This document shows positions 47,688 through 58,703 of a DNA stretch of 64,000 nucleotides, in pieces. Location of the stretch: the NCBI GenBank assembly GCA_903932865.1, contig CAIZHQ010000013.1, positions 62,001 through 126,000 of the forward strand, in the 5' to 3' direction. Source of the stretch: an uncultured Burkholderiales bacterium (lineage in GTDB: Bacteria > Pseudomonadota > Gammaproteobacteria > Burkholderiales > Burkholderiaceae_C). Made by a program: the position numbers and the translations under genes. Under the pieces are notes generated by a model, which worked only from the letters and a program-made list of their open reading frames with translations, made no database searches and had not been told where the DNA came from. How positions within the stretch are numbered: the stretch's first letter is position 1; each line of letters begins with the position of its first letter.

Positions 47688-48437
47688 ATGGCCTCCAAGC
47701 GGATTGCAGACGAGCCAGCCTATGTGCTGCACCGCTACGACTGGAGTGAAACCAGCCTGATTCTGGAGGTCTTCACCCGGCACCACGGCCGGGTGGCTTT
47801 GGTGGCCAAGGGGGCCAAACGGCCGACATCCAGCTTTCGGCCTGTGCTTTTGCCTTTGCAGCCTTTGTCGCTGGCGTTTGGTGGCGATGGCGACATCCGC
47901 ACCCTCAAGTCGGCCGAATGGGTGGGTGGGCACGTCATGCCCACGGGCGAGGCGCTGCTGTCCGGTTATTACCTCAATGAACTGCTGATGCGGCTGACGG
48001 CCCGAGACGACCCGCACCCCGCTTTGTTCGAGGTGTATGCCGCCGCGGTGCGCCTGCTGGCCAGTGGTGACCCCGATGCCTTGCAATGGGCTTTGCGCGG
48101 TTTTGAGTTGCTGCTGCTGCGAGATATGGGCCTTTTGCCCGCCCTGAACCTGCAGACCTTGACCCTGAAGCCTTTGTCGCCCACCGACAGTTACGCCTTG
48201 GTGCCTGAGGCGGGCCTGCAGTGGGTGAGCGATGACCCGCGCCATGCTTTGCGCGGTGAGCAGTGGCTGGCGCTGCATGCGGCGCTGGCGTCCCCCAACC
48301 CCTTGGCTGCTTTGTTGTGCGATTGCTCGGACCTGCTGGTGCAGTTGCAGCGCCCCTTGCGCCTCATGCTCAACTACCATTGCGGAGTGGGTGCGTTGCG
48401 CACCCGCCAAATGATGCTGGACTTGCAAACTTTATGA
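47688..48437 (+). CDS. recO: DNA repair protein RecO
   Basis: This 249-residue protein has an N-terminal OB fold ([19 protein letters not shown], then [13 protein letters not shown]) and a helical C-terminal domain. It loads RecA on SSB-coated gaps with RecR. ATG 47688 gives the standard N-terminus. It overlaps pdxJ by four bases. Confidence 0.93.
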   Translation: MASKRIADEPAYVLHRYDWSETSLILEVFTRHHGRVALVAKGAKRPTSSFRPVLLPLQPLSLAFGGDGDIRTLKSAEWVGGHVMPTGEALLSGYYLNELLMRLTARDDPHPALFEVYAAAVRLLASGDPDALQWALRGFELLLLRDMGLLPALNLQTLTLKPLSPTDSYALVPEAGLQWVSDDPRHALRGEQWLALHAALASPNPLAALLCDCSDLLVQLQRPLRLMLNYHCGVGALRTRQMMLDLQTL

Positions 48438-49195
48438 ACACCTCCACGACCACCTCTTCCCAACGTGTGGCCCTGTCGGTCAACGTCAACAAAGTCGCCT
48501 TGCTGCGCAACTCCCGCCACCTGGGCATCCCCAGCGTCACGCGCGCGGCCGAGCTGTGCCTGCAAGCGGGTGCGAACGGCATCACCATCCACCCCCGCCC
48601 GGACGCGCGCCACATCCGCGCCAGCGACGTGCCTGAGCTGCACGCGCTCATGCAGGCCTGGCCCGAGCGCGAGTTCAACATCGAAGGCAACCCTTTCCAC
48701 AACCTGATGGACCATGTGCGCGCCGTGCGCCCCCACCAGGTGACCTTTGTGCCCGACAGCGAAGGCCAGCTCACCAGCGACCACGGCTGGACCTTCCCGC
48801 AAGACGCCGAACGCCTGAAACCCCTGATCGACGAATGCAAGGCCTTGGGCGTGCGTGTGAGCCTTTTCATGGACCCGATCCCAGAGCAAATGGCCGCCGC
48901 TCGCGCCGTGGGCGCCGACCGGGTGGAGCTCTACACCGAGCCCTATGCCGCCGCCTTTGGCAAGCCAGCGCAAGCCATGCAGCTGCAGCGCTACGCCGAT
49001 GCTGCCGTGGCCGCCACACAAGCGGGCTTGGGCCTGAACGCCGGCCACGACCTGAACCGTGACAACCTGCCCGCCTTTGTGGCGGCGGTCAAGGGTCTGC
49101 AAGAAGTCTCGATTGGCCATGCCTTCATGGCCGATGCGCTGGAGATGGGTTACGCCGCAACGGTGCAGGCGTATCTGGATTGCTTGAAGACATGA
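48434..49195 (+). CDS. pdxJ: Pyridoxine 5'-phosphate synthase
   Basis: This 253-residue TIM-barrel enzyme condenses 1-deoxyxylulose-5-phosphate with 3-amino-1-hydroxyacetone phosphate. Motifs are [34 protein letters not shown] and [11 protein letters not shown]. It is coupled to both recO and acpS by ATGA overlaps. Confidence 0.96.
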   Translation: MNTSTTTSSQRVALSVNVNKVALLRNSRHLGIPSVTRAAELCLQAGANGITIHPRPDARHIRASDVPELHALMQAWPEREFNIEGNPFHNLMDHVRAVRPHQVTFVPDSEGQLTSDHGWTFPQDAERLKPLIDECKALGVRVSLFMDPIPEQMAAARAVGADRVELYTEPYAAAFGKPAQAMQLQRYADAAVAATQAGLGLNAGHDLNRDNLPAFVAAVKGLQEVSIGHAFMADALEMGYAATVQAYLDCLKT

Positions 49196-49620
49196 TCTAC
49201 GGCATCGGCACCGACATCTGCGATATCCGCCGCATCCGGGCCAGCCTGGACAAGCACGGCGAGCGTTTTGCCGCCAAGGTGCTGTCGGATGCCGAAATGG
49301 CCACCTGGAAAGCCCGCAGCGCCCGCTGGCCTGAACGGGGTGTGCGCTACCTGGCCACGCGCTTTTCGGCCAAAGAGGCGTTCAGCAAAGCCATTGGCCT
49401 GGGCATGCGCATGCCCATGACCTGGCGGCTGTGCGAGGTGACCAAGCTGCCCAGTGGTCAACCGGTCATCGTGCTGCACGGTGAGCTCAAAGCTTGGTTT
49501 GAAGCCAAGGGCCTGAGCGCCCACATCACCGTGACCGACGAGTCCGAGTACGCGGCCAGCTTTTGTGTGGTCGAGGCGCTGGCCCCGGTGGTGCTTGCGC
49601 CGGTCAAAGCACCCACTTGA
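49192..49620 (+). CDS. acpS: Holo-acyl-carrier-protein synthase
   Basis: This 142-residue phosphopantetheinyl transferase has [15 protein letters not shown] with the metal-binding Asp and [13 protein letters not shown] with the second acidic site. It activates AcpP at Ser37. The C-terminal tail after VVEAL is slightly longer than in E. coli. Confidence 0.95.
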   Translation: MIYGIGTDICDIRRIRASLDKHGERFAAKVLSDAEMATWKARSARWPERGVRYLATRFSAKEAFSKAIGLGMRMPMTWRLCEVTKLPSGQPVIVLHGELKAWFEAKGLSAHITVTDESEYAASFCVVEALAPVVLAPVKAPT

Positions 49621-49655
49621 ATTCCCCTTGTTCACCCTGAACTGTTGACCTACCC

Positions 49656-50741
49656 ATGAGCATCCACGCCCCCCTGATCCTGGACATTGAAGGCCACAGC
49701 CTGAGCGACGTGGACCGCCGCCGCCTGACCCACCCCTTGGTGGGCGGCATGATTTTGTTTGGCCGCAACTGGCACAGCCGTGCGCAGCTGACCGAGCTGT
49801 GTGCCAACGTCAAAAATCTCCGACCTGACCTCTTGATCGCGGTGGACCACGAAGGCGGGCGCGTGCAGCGCTTTCGCACCGACGGCTTCACCCACCTGCC
49901 GCCTATGCGTGCCTTGGGCGAACTCTGGTCGCAAGACGACAAGGGTCAGCCCGGATCCGGTGTGCTCAAGGCCTGCGAAGCGGCCACCTCAGTGGGTTTT
50001 GTGCTGGCCAGCGAGTTGCGCGCGTGTGGTGTTGACATCAGCTTCACACCTGTTTTGGATCTGGACCACGGCGAGAGTGGCGTGATCGGCGACCGCGCTT
50101 TGGCCCGCGATCCGCGTGTGGTGAGCCTGCTGGCCCGCAGCTTGATGCAGGGCCTCTTGCAGGCGGGTATGGCCAACTGCGGCAAACATTTCCCCGGCCA
50201 CGGTGCGGTCAAGGCCGACTCGCATGTGGCGCTGCCGGTGGACAAACGCGGCCTCGAAACCATTTTGGCTGACGATGCGCAGCCTTACCAATGGCTCACC
50301 AGCGTGCTCACGGCCGTGATGCCTGCCCATGTGATCTACAGCAAGGTGGACAGCCGTCCAGCGGGCTTTTCGCCGCGCTGGCTGCAAGACATCTTGCGCG
50401 CCCAGCTGGGCTTTCAGGGCGTGGTCTGCACCGACGACCTGTCGATGGCGGCTGCCCGTCAAATGGACGGCCGCACACTGAGCTATCCCGAAGCCGTGAT
50501 CACCGCGCTGCAAGCCGGGTGCGATCTGGCTCTGCTGTGCAACCGCTCGGCGGTGAACGACGGGGCAGAGCTGGACGAAGTTTTGGACCAGCTGGCCGAA
50601 GCCCAACTCAAAGGCCACTGGACACCGAGCGAGATCAGCGAAGAACGGCGCTTGAACCTCTTGCCCCGATCACCCGCCCGCCCTTGGGACGAGCTGGTGC
50701 GCTCTGCCGACTACATGCAGGCGCTGGACCGCTTGCCTTGA
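49656..50741 (+). CDS. nagZ: Beta-N-acetylhexosaminidase NagZ
   Basis: This 361-residue cytoplasmic glycosidase family 3 enzyme removes GlcNAc from anhydro-muropeptides during cell-wall recycling. Motifs are VDHEGGRVQRFR, the catalytic-loop KHFPGHGAVKADSHVALP, and VVCTDDLSMAAA with the nucleophile Asp. It follows acpS as in relatives. Confidence 0.95.
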   Translation: MSIHAPLILDIEGHSLSDVDRRRLTHPLVGGMILFGRNWHSRAQLTELCANVKNLRPDLLIAVDHEGGRVQRFRTDGFTHLPPMRALGELWSQDDKGQPGSGVLKACEAATSVGFVLASELRACGVDISFTPVLDLDHGESGVIGDRALARDPRVVSLLARSLMQGLLQAGMANCGKHFPGHGAVKADSHVALPVDKRGLETILADDAQPYQWLTSVLTAVMPAHVIYSKVDSRPAGFSPRWLQDILRAQLGFQGVVCTDDLSMAAARQMDGRTLSYPEAVITALQAGCDLALLCNRSAVNDGAELDEVLDQLAEAQLKGHWTPSEISEERRLNLLPRSPARPWDELVRSADYMQALDRLP

Positions 50742-50759
50742 CTTGAACAGGACATCTGA

Positions 50760-51086
50760 ATGAACTGGATCGTGCGCATCATCATGGGATTGCTCGGACT
50801 GGGTTTCCTGGCTGCCTTGCTGTTTGGTTTGCTGTGCTACATCGTTTATGCCACGGTGCGTTGGTTGCTGACTGGCCGCAAGCCCCAGGTGGTGATGGTC
50901 TGGCAACAGTTCAGCGCCATGCGCCAAAACTTCAGGCAAGGTGGCTTTCGTGCTTCAACCAACCAAGGCTTTGAGCAGCCCAGAGGACACGGTGCGCCGT
51001 CGGCTCGTGACGACCAGGTGGTCGACGTTGAGGTGCGCGAGGTGGTGGAGGATGCGCCGCGTTTGCCCTCTGACCGACGCCCTTGA
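50760..51086 (+). CDS. Small hypothetical membrane protein
   Basis: This 108-residue protein has one long hydrophobic helix near the N-terminus (about residues 5-35). The tail is polar and ends with an acidic VVDVEVREVVED stretch. I do not recognise a family. It is 18 bases after nagZ and ends just before the bidirectional terminator, so it is the last gene of the degQ-to-nagZ block. Confidence 0.7.
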   Translation: MNWIVRIIMGLLGLGFLAALLFGLLCYIVYATVRWLLTGRKPQVVMVWQQFSAMRQNFRQGGFRASTNQGFEQPRGHGAPSARDDQVVDVEVREVVEDAPRLPSDRRP

Positions 51087-51101
51087 ACGGACATGTTTCA
51101 C

Positions 51102-51131
51102 AAAAAACCCGGCCTTGGCCGGGTTTTTTTT
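51102..51131. terminator. Bidirectional intrinsic terminator, nagZ block / lysS
   Basis: A6, stem CCCGGC-CTTG-GCCGGG (51108-51123) and T8 give termination on both strands between convergent units. Confidence 0.92.
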
Positions 51132-51146
51132 GGGTATGTCTCCCGC

Positions 51147-52700
<1,554 letters not shown>

Positions 52701-52853
52701 GAAGTGCGGTGGTTGGGCTCAAGGCGCGAAGGGTGCCTGAACCTGGTTAGCGGAAAATGTAAAAAAGTTGAGCTGCGCCAAAGCGCTAAACCCGCTATTT
52801 TAAGAGTTTGCGAGGGACTTTTGGCCTTGGCTCCTCGATGACGCCACCGAAGG

Positions 52854-53498
52854 CTATGGCGAGCGCTCAGAGGGGGCCACCATGTCGCCGATCAACTCCA
52901 GCCGCATCAAGGGCTCTTGCAGGGCAAACAGGCGGTATTTCATTTGCAACGGCAAGGGCAGCAATTCGCCCCAACGGTGGGACAGCCAGCTGCAATCTTG
53001 CAGTCGCCAAGCCTCGGCCCAATGGGGCTGCGCGCTGGGCTGAGCGCTCAGTTGGGTCAACACTTCGTGCATTTGCATCGAGAGGTGTTGAAGGTCTTCG
53101 GGCACTTGCACGGCAGGCTCGGGCGGCAAAGCTTGCACCCGGCCCAGCCACAGGCCGTCGCTGCGCTGCTGCGTGCTGTCGATGCGAAACTTCGCCTCAC
53201 CACGGCACCAGACCATCACCAAGCCGGGCTGGGGCCGCTCGATGCGTTCGATCTGCACCCGGGTGCCCATGGTTTCAAACTTCTCGGCGGCTTCACCTGG
53301 CCGGTGCACTTCGCGCCCCTGGGACAGGGTGACCACCCCAAAACCGGTGCCTTGGCGCTCGCATTCGCCAATCATCTGCAGGTAACGCAGTTCAAAAAGC
53401 TGCAGCGGCAGCAAAGCGCCGGGGAACAAGACCGTGCCCAATGGGAAAAGCGGCAATTCGGTCAGGGCTTGCGGGGTAGGGGTGTCGCGATCGGGCAT
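52854..53498 (-). CDS. LON-substrate-binding-domain protein
   Basis: This 214-residue protein consists of a LON N-terminal-like domain: LTELPLFPLGTVLFPGALLP, then LFELRYLQMIGEC, then the closing KYRLFALQEPLMRLELI. There is no ATPase or protease domain. Such stand-alone proteins occur widely in proteobacteria; their function is unknown. It is divergent from the YggT gene. Confidence 0.88.
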   Translation of the reverse strand: MPDRDTPTPQALTELPLFPLGTVLFPGALLPLQLFELRYLQMIGECERQGTGFGVVTLSQGREVHRPGEAAEKFETMGTRVQIERIERPQPGLVMVWCRGEAKFRIDSTQQRSDGLWLGRVQALPPEPAVQVPEDLQHLSMQMHEVLTQLSAQPSAQPHWAEAWRLQDCSWLSHRWGELLPLPLQMKYRLFALQEPLMRLELIGDMVAPSERSP

Positions 53499-53530
53499 CT
53501 GGGTATCATCGCACGAGCAGGAGAAAAACG

Positions 53531-54079
53531 ATGTTGTTCCAGATGGTGAGCTTGGTGTTGGATGTGGTGGCAGGCTTGATTGCAGGCACCTGTTTGCTGC
53601 GCTTTTTGATGCAGTGGCAGCGCATTTCTTTTCACCAGCCTTTGGGCCAGTTCGTATTCGCGGTCACCGACTGGTTGCTCTTGCCGCTGCGCCGGGTGAT
53701 CCCGCCTTGGTCGGCTTGGGATTTGTCGAGTCTGCTGGGGGCCTTCCTGATCAAGCTGGTGCAGTACCTGCTGCTGTGGCTGGTCGCGGGCGGGCAGGGT
53801 GCTTTGATCTTGCTGCCGCTGGTCAGTATGGTGGGCATGGCCCAGCTGGGGGTCTCTGCCCTGAGCGCGCTGGTGTTGGTGTTGGCGGTGATGTCCTGGG
53901 TGAACCCTGGCTCACCCATGTACAGCCTGGTGGCGCGCTTGAGTCAGCCGTTTTTGACGCCTTTCCAGCGTGTGGTTCCCCTGATCGGTGGCGTGGACTT
54001 GTCGCCGATCGCTTTGCTGGTGGTTTTGCAATTGGTGGGCATGGTGCTTGGCCAGTTGCAGATGAGCTGGTTGTACTGA
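53531..54079 (+). CDS. YggT-family membrane protein
   Basis: This 182-residue protein has two YGGT units, each a pair of hydrophobic helices. Motifs are MQWQRISFHQPLGQFVFAVTDWLL and the repeated MYSLVARLSQPFLTPFQRVVP. The family is linked to osmotic tolerance and cell-division placement in other bacteria. AGGAGA precedes the ATG. Confidence 0.88.
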   Translation: MLFQMVSLVLDVVAGLIAGTCLLRFLMQWQRISFHQPLGQFVFAVTDWLLLPLRRVIPPWSAWDLSSLLGAFLIKLVQYLLLWLVAGGQGALILLPLVSMVGMAQLGVSALSALVLVLAVMSWVNPGSPMYSLVARLSQPFLTPFQRVVPLIGGVDLSPIALLVVLQLVGMVLGQLQMSWLY

Positions 54080-54093
54080 TCTGATTTGATAAG

Positions 54094-54123
54094 CAAAGGC
54101 CCTCCAAAGAGAGCCTTTGTTTT
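54094..54123. terminator. Terminator between YggT gene and accD
   Basis: CAAAGGC (54094-54100) pairs with GCCTTTG (54113-54119), with a further CTC/GAG pair across a one-base mismatch, followed by TTTTG. It separates two convergent genes. Confidence 0.85.
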
Positions 54124-54138
54124 GCAACGCGGGGCGGG

Positions 54139-55011
54139 TCAGCTCACCGCGTCCGCCGGCTGGCGTTGCAACATGGCCAGCGTGGTAGCGATGGTTTTGC
54201 GCAGTTCTCGGCGGTCGCAGATGAAGTCCACCGCCCCCTTGGTTTGCAAGAACTCGGCGCGCTGAAAACCTTCGGGCAAGGTCACACGCACGGTGCTTTC
54301 AATGACACGGGGACCTGCAAAGCCAATCAAGGCTTTGGGCTCGGCAATCACCACGTCGCCCAAGAAGGCAAAGCCCGCAGACACGCCGCCCATGGTCGGG
54401 TCGGTCAGCACACTGATGTAGGGCAGGCCTTTTTTGGCCAGGCGGGTCAAAGAGGCATTGGTCTTGGCCATTTGCATGAGCGACAACAGGCCTTCTTGCA
54501 TGCGGGCGCCGCCGGTGGCGGTGAAGCAGACGAAGGGCACTTTTTGTGCGATCGCCGTTTCGACGCCGCGCACGAAGCGCTCGCCCACCACCGAGCCCAT
54601 GGATCCACCCATGAAGTCGAATTCGAAGCAGGCAGCCACCAGGTTGATGCTGTGAACTGCGCCGCCCATGACCACCAGGGCGTCGGTCTCACCGGTATTG
54701 TCCATGGCTTCTTTCAGGCGCTCAGGGTACTTGCGGCTGTCCTTGAATTTCAGGGCGTCTACAGGCAGGACTTCCTGGCCGATTTCGTACCGACCTTCAC
54801 CATCCAAAAAGGCGTTCAAACGGGCGCGGGCACCCATGCGCAGGTGGTGCGCGCAACCGGGGCAAACGTTTTGGTTTTCTTCCAGATCGGTTTTGTACAG
54901 CACCGTCTCGCAGCTGGGGCACTTGACCCATAGACCTTCAGGAATCGTGCGTCGCTCAGCCGGGTCGGTGTGCTGGATTTTCGGGGGGAGCAGTTTTTCT
55001 AGCCAGGACAT
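54139..55011 (-). CDS. accD: Acetyl-CoA carboxylase carboxyltransferase subunit beta
   Basis: This 290-residue protein has an N-terminal zinc ribbon (CPSCETVLY and [10 protein letters not shown]) and the crotonase-fold carboxyltransferase domain ([16 protein letters not shown]). With AccA it transfers CO2 from biotin to acetyl-CoA. It is last in the trp operon as in many proteobacteria, but folC does not follow here. Confidence 0.96.
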   Translation of the reverse strand: MSWLEKLLPPKIQHTDPAERRTIPEGLWVKCPSCETVLYKTDLEENQNVCPGCAHHLRMGARARLNAFLDGEGRYEIGQEVLPVDALKFKDSRKYPERLKEAMDNTGETDALVVMGGAVHSINLVAACFEFDFMGGSMGSVVGERFVRGVETAIAQKVPFVCFTATGGARMQEGLLSLMQMAKTNASLTRLAKKGLPYISVLTDPTMGGVSAGFAFLGDVVIAEPKALIGFAGPRVIESTVRVTLPEGFQRAEFLQTKGAVDFICDRRELRKTIATTLAMLQRQPADAVS

Positions 55012-55105
55012 CAGGGAGTCTCCTTGTACTGACGATTATCGTTGAAACGGTCGGCTGGGCTCTGACCCGTGAGGGGCATCGGGTTCGCAGACAGGGTTCC
55101 TTCGC

Positions 55106-55915
55106 TCAGGCATCGAGCGCCTGACGGATGCCTTGCAAAAATTCACTGGCCACGACGTTGATGCGGTCTGCCGGGGCCGCGTCGATCAATTGGATCAGGC
55201 GTGAACCGATGACCACCGCATCGGCCACCTTGCTGATCGCCTTGGCGGTTTCGGCGTCGCGGATGCCGAAACCCACGCCCACGGGCACGCTGACGTGCTG
55301 GCGGATGCGCGGCAGCATGGCCTCGACCGCGTCGGTGTTGAGCGTGCCCGAGCCAGTGACCCCCTTGAGCGACACGTAGTACACATAGCCGCTGGCCACT
55401 TTGGCCACCTGCTGCATGCGCTCGTCGGTGCTGGTGGGGGCCAGCAAAAAGATCAGGTCCATGCTGTGGGCACGCAGCTTGGCGGCAAAATCTACGCACT
55501 CTTCGGGTGGGTAGTCCACGATCAGCACCCCGTCCACGCCTGCTGCCGAGGCGTCGCGGATGAAGCGGTCCACGCCATGCTTTTGGTCGTAGCGCTCCAC
55601 CGGATTGGCGTAGCCCATCAGCACCACGGGCGTGTGGTTGTTGGTCTGGCGGAACTCGCGCACCATGGCCAGCACCTGCACCGTGCCAATGCCCAGAGCC
55701 AGGGCTTTGTCGCCGGCTTTCTGGATGACAGGGCCGTCGGCAGACGGGTCGGAGAACGGCACCCCCAGCTCGATGATGTCGGCCCCGGCGTTGGCCATGG
55801 CGTGCATCAGGGGCACAGTGGTGGTTTTTTGGGGAAATCCTGCCGTGACGTACGGGATCAGTGCTTTGCGGCCCTGGGCTTTGAGGGCGGTGAGGGTGGT
55901 GTCGATGCGGCTCAT
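55106..55915 (-). CDS. trpA: Tryptophan synthase alpha subunit
   Basis: This 269-residue TIM barrel cleaves indole-3-glycerol phosphate. [17 protein letters not shown] contains the catalytic Glu and Asp65-type region, and [14 protein letters not shown] and [10 protein letters not shown] are typical. It lies 10 bases after trpB. Confidence 0.96.
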   Translation of the reverse strand: MSRIDTTLTALKAQGRKALIPYVTAGFPQKTTTVPLMHAMANAGADIIELGVPFSDPSADGPVIQKAGDKALALGIGTVQVLAMVREFRQTNNHTPVVLMGYANPVERYDQKHGVDRFIRDASAAGVDGVLIVDYPPEECVDFAAKLRAHSMDLIFLLAPTSTDERMQQVAKVASGYVYYVSLKGVTGSGTLNTDAVEAMLPRIRQHVSVPVGVGFGIRDAETAKAISKVADAVVIGSRLIQLIDAAPADRINVVASEFLQGIRQALDA

Positions 55916-55925
55916 GTTCCAGCCC

Positions 55926-57209
55926 TCACTTCACAAAGCTCACAGGCTGCTCGGCGCCTTTGACCGATTGGCCTTGGCAGCTGGGCCGGCAGAAAAAGTC
56001 GGCGTTCGACAGGTCGGCCACGGTGCCGATGTCTTTGTCCCCTCTGCCAGACATGTTGACGAGGATCGACTGGTCAAGACGCATGGTTTTGGCCAGCTGC
56101 ATGGCATAGGCCACCGCGTGACTTGACTCCAACGCGGGGATGATGCCTTCGGTGCGGCACAGGTAGTGGAAGGCCTCGAGCGCTTCTTTGTCAGTGATGC
56201 CCACGTATTCTGCTCGGCCGATGTCTTTGAGGAAGGCGTGTTCAGGACCGACGCCGGGGTAGTCCAGGCCCGCGCTCACGCTGTGTGTCTCGGTGATCTG
56301 ACCGTTGTCGTCTTGCAGGATGTAGGTGCGGTTACCGTGCAGCACGCCTGGGGTTCCCATCTGGAGCGAGCACGAATGCTTGCCTGAATCCATGCCTTCG
56401 CCAGCGGCTTCCACGCCGATCAAACGGGTGTTTTCGTGGGCAATGTAGGGGTAGAAGATGCCCATGGCGTTGCTGCCACCGCCCACGCAGGCGATGACCG
56501 CATCGGGCTGCTGTTCTGCCATTTGCAGACTCTTGAACATATCGGGCATTTGCGTGAGGCATTCTTCGCCAATCACGCTCTGGAAGTCGCGCACCATCAT
56601 GGGGTAGGGGTGCGGGCCTGCCACGGTGCCGATGATGTAGAACGTGTTGTCCACATTGGCCACCCAATCCCGCATGGCTTCGTTCAGGGCATCCTTGAGC
56701 GTTCTGCTGCCCGACTCGACGGGGACAACGGTGGCACCCAGCAGCTTCATGCGGTAGACGTTGGGGCTTTGGCGTTTGACGTCCTCTGAGCCCATGTACA
56801 CCACGCACTCCAGACCGTAGCGAGCGCAGATGGTGGCGGTGGCCACGCCGTGTTGACCCGCGCCCGTCTCGGCAATGATGCGCGGCTTGCCCATGCGCTT
56901 GGCGAGCATGGCCTGGCCGATGGTGTTGTTGATCTTGTGTGCACCGGTGTGGTTGAGGTCTTCGCGCTTCAAGAAAATCTGCGCGCCGCCCATCTCGCGG
57001 CTCATGCGTGCTGCGTGATACACCGGTGAGGGGCGTCCTACAAAGTGGGCCAGCTCGGACTTGAATTCGGCGATGAATTCCGGGTCGTGCTGGTATTGGG
57101 CGTAAGCGGCTTTGAGTTCGTTGATGGCGTGCGTCAGGGTTTCGCTGACAAAGCTGCCACCATAGATGCCGAAATGGCCCTTGTTATCGGGTTGTTGGTA
57201 GTCGTACAT
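55926..57209 (-). CDS. trpB: Tryptophan synthase beta subunit
   Basis: This 427-residue PLP enzyme joins indole with serine. The Schiff-base Lys is in [15 protein letters not shown], the phosphate-binding glycines in [10 protein letters not shown], and the conserved [13 protein letters not shown] segment is present. The C-terminal ~20 residues after SNADFFCRP are longer than in E. coli TrpB. Confidence 0.96.
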   Translation of the reverse strand: MYDYQQPDNKGHFGIYGGSFVSETLTHAINELKAAYAQYQHDPEFIAEFKSELAHFVGRPSPVYHAARMSREMGGAQIFLKREDLNHTGAHKINNTIGQAMLAKRMGKPRIIAETGAGQHGVATATICARYGLECVVYMGSEDVKRQSPNVYRMKLLGATVVPVESGSRTLKDALNEAMRDWVANVDNTFYIIGTVAGPHPYPMMVRDFQSVIGEECLTQMPDMFKSLQMAEQQPDAVIACVGGGSNAMGIFYPYIAHENTRLIGVEAAGEGMDSGKHSCSLQMGTPGVLHGNRTYILQDDNGQITETHSVSAGLDYPGVGPEHAFLKDIGRAEYVGITDKEALEAFHYLCRTEGIIPALESSHAVAYAMQLAKTMRLDQSILVNMSGRGDKDIGTVADLSNADFFCRPSCQGQSVKGAEQPVSFVK

Positions 57210-57243
57210 GGCAATTGGGGCCGGGGATCAACCCGGAAAATAT

Positions 57244-57921
57244 TCAAAGGAGGTCAGCATCGGCAGCTCGCACGGCGGCCACGAATTGCTGGATTTTTTC
57301 GGCATCTTTCAGGCCCTTGGCGGCCTCGATGCCGGAGCTCACGTCAACGGCCAGTGACAAGCCGAGTGAGCGCAGCGCCCGAATGCCATCGACCACGTTT
57401 GCAGGTGTGAGTCCACCAGACAAAACGAGGTGAGCATTGACGCTTGTTGGCAGGAGTGACCAATTGAATGTTTTTCCGCCGCCGCCGTATCCGTCGACAT
57501 GGGCGTCGAGCAAGAGGGCGTGGGCTTGCTGATGGTGAAGTGCAAATTCTAGCAAGTCGAAGTCGGCCACCTCGGACAGGGGGATTCGGGCCGCTTTGAG
57601 GTGCGGGCGGCCCGTTAGGCGGCTCATGGTTTCGCAAAATTCGGGTGTTTCATCGCCGTGAAACTGTAACCAAGCGCCCGGCACGGCCTTGCACGCTGCC
57701 TGGATGCGCTCAGCTGTTTCGTTGACGAACAGCAAAACGGGCAGCGCCAAGGGGGGCAGCAACCGGGCCAGCTCGGCAGCACGTTCGATGCTCACGCTGC
57801 GCGGACTGGGGGGGTAGAGCACAAAGCCAATGGCATCGGCCCCTGCGGCACATGCCGCCAGCACGTCGGCTTCGCGTGTGAAGCCGCACATCTTGATGCG
57901 GGTGCGTTGTTGGGAGTTCAT
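57244..57921 (-). CDS. trpF: Phosphoribosylanthranilate isomerase
   Basis: This 225-residue stand-alone TIM barrel has RIKMCGFTREADV with the catalytic Cys and AVDVSSGIEAAKGLKD with the catalytic Asp. ATG 57921 overlaps the truA stop by four bases; a TTG three codons earlier is less likely. trpB follows 34 bases downstream. Confidence 0.95.
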   Translation of the reverse strand: MNSQQRTRIKMCGFTREADVLAACAAGADAIGFVLYPPSPRSVSIERAAELARLLPPLALPVLLFVNETAERIQAACKAVPGAWLQFHGDETPEFCETMSRLTGRPHLKAARIPLSEVADFDLLEFALHHQQAHALLLDAHVDGYGGGGKTFNWSLLPTSVNAHLVLSGGLTPANVVDGIRALRSLGLSLAVDVSSGIEAAKGLKDAEKIQQFVAAVRAADADLL

Positions 57922-58703
57922 GGCAACCAATCAAAAGCAGGGGTGGTGTCGGGCAGGCCCCATTCTGCGCTGTATATCGGCCCGGCAAAGTACAGGCCGT
58001 CGGGCGAAAACGTGGGGGCTGCAGCCTCGCGGCTTTTGGCCTCCAGCACCTCTCGCATCCAGTCGGGCGACTGGTGGCCTTGGCCGATGGTGACCAGGCA
58101 GCCCATGATGTTGCGGATCATGTGGTGCAAGAAGGCATTGCCTTCGAACTCAAAGCGCCAATAAGCGCCGTGCCGGGTGATGCGGATGTGCCGCAGCGTT
58201 TTGATGGGCGACAGCGCTTGGCAGCTGCTGGCCCGAAAGGATGAAAAATCGTGTTCGCCCAACAGGTGTTGGCTGGCTTGGCGCATGGGCCCTTCGGCCA
58301 GAGGGCGGTACACCCAACCCACACGCCCTGTTTCCAGGCTGGGGCGCACGATGGAGTCGAGCACCACATAGACATAGCGCCTGCCCGTGGCGCTGGCGCG
58401 GCAGTGAAAACTGTCGGGCACCACTTGCGCCCATTGCACCGAGATGTCGGAGGGCAAGTAACGGTTGGTGCCGCGAACCCAGGAATGGGTGTCGCGTTCG
58501 ATCTCGGTGTCAAAGTGGACCACCTGCATCAAACCATGCACACCCGCATCCGTTCGGCCGGCACACAAGGTGCTGACCCGAGGTACATCGGCAAATTGAG
58601 CCAAGGCTTTTTCAAGCCTGTCTTGGATGGTCAAGCCCGTGCTTTGACTTTGCCAGCCCTGGTAAGCCGTGCCGGAGTAACAGATGCCAAGGGCGAGTCT
58701 CAC
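57918..58703 (-). CDS. truA: tRNA pseudouridine(38-40) synthase
   Basis: This 261-residue enzyme has the catalytic Asp in CAGRTDAGVHG and the FHCRASATGRRYVYVV segment. GTG 58703 is chosen because it gives the usual N-terminus (VRLALGICYSGTAYQGWQ) and overlaps the fimV stop as GTGA. It modifies the anticodon stem. Confidence 0.94.
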   Translation of the reverse strand: MRLALGICYSGTAYQGWQSQSTGLTIQDRLEKALAQFADVPRVSTLCAGRTDAGVHGLMQVVHFDTEIERDTHSWVRGTNRYLPSDISVQWAQVVPDSFHCRASATGRRYVYVVLDSIVRPSLETGRVGWVYRPLAEGPMRQASQHLLGEHDFSSFRASSCQALSPIKTLRHIRITRHGAYWRFEFEGNAFLHHMIRNIMGCLVTIGQGHQSPDWMREVLEAKSREAAAPTFSPDGLYFAGPIYSAEWGLPDTTPAFDWLP

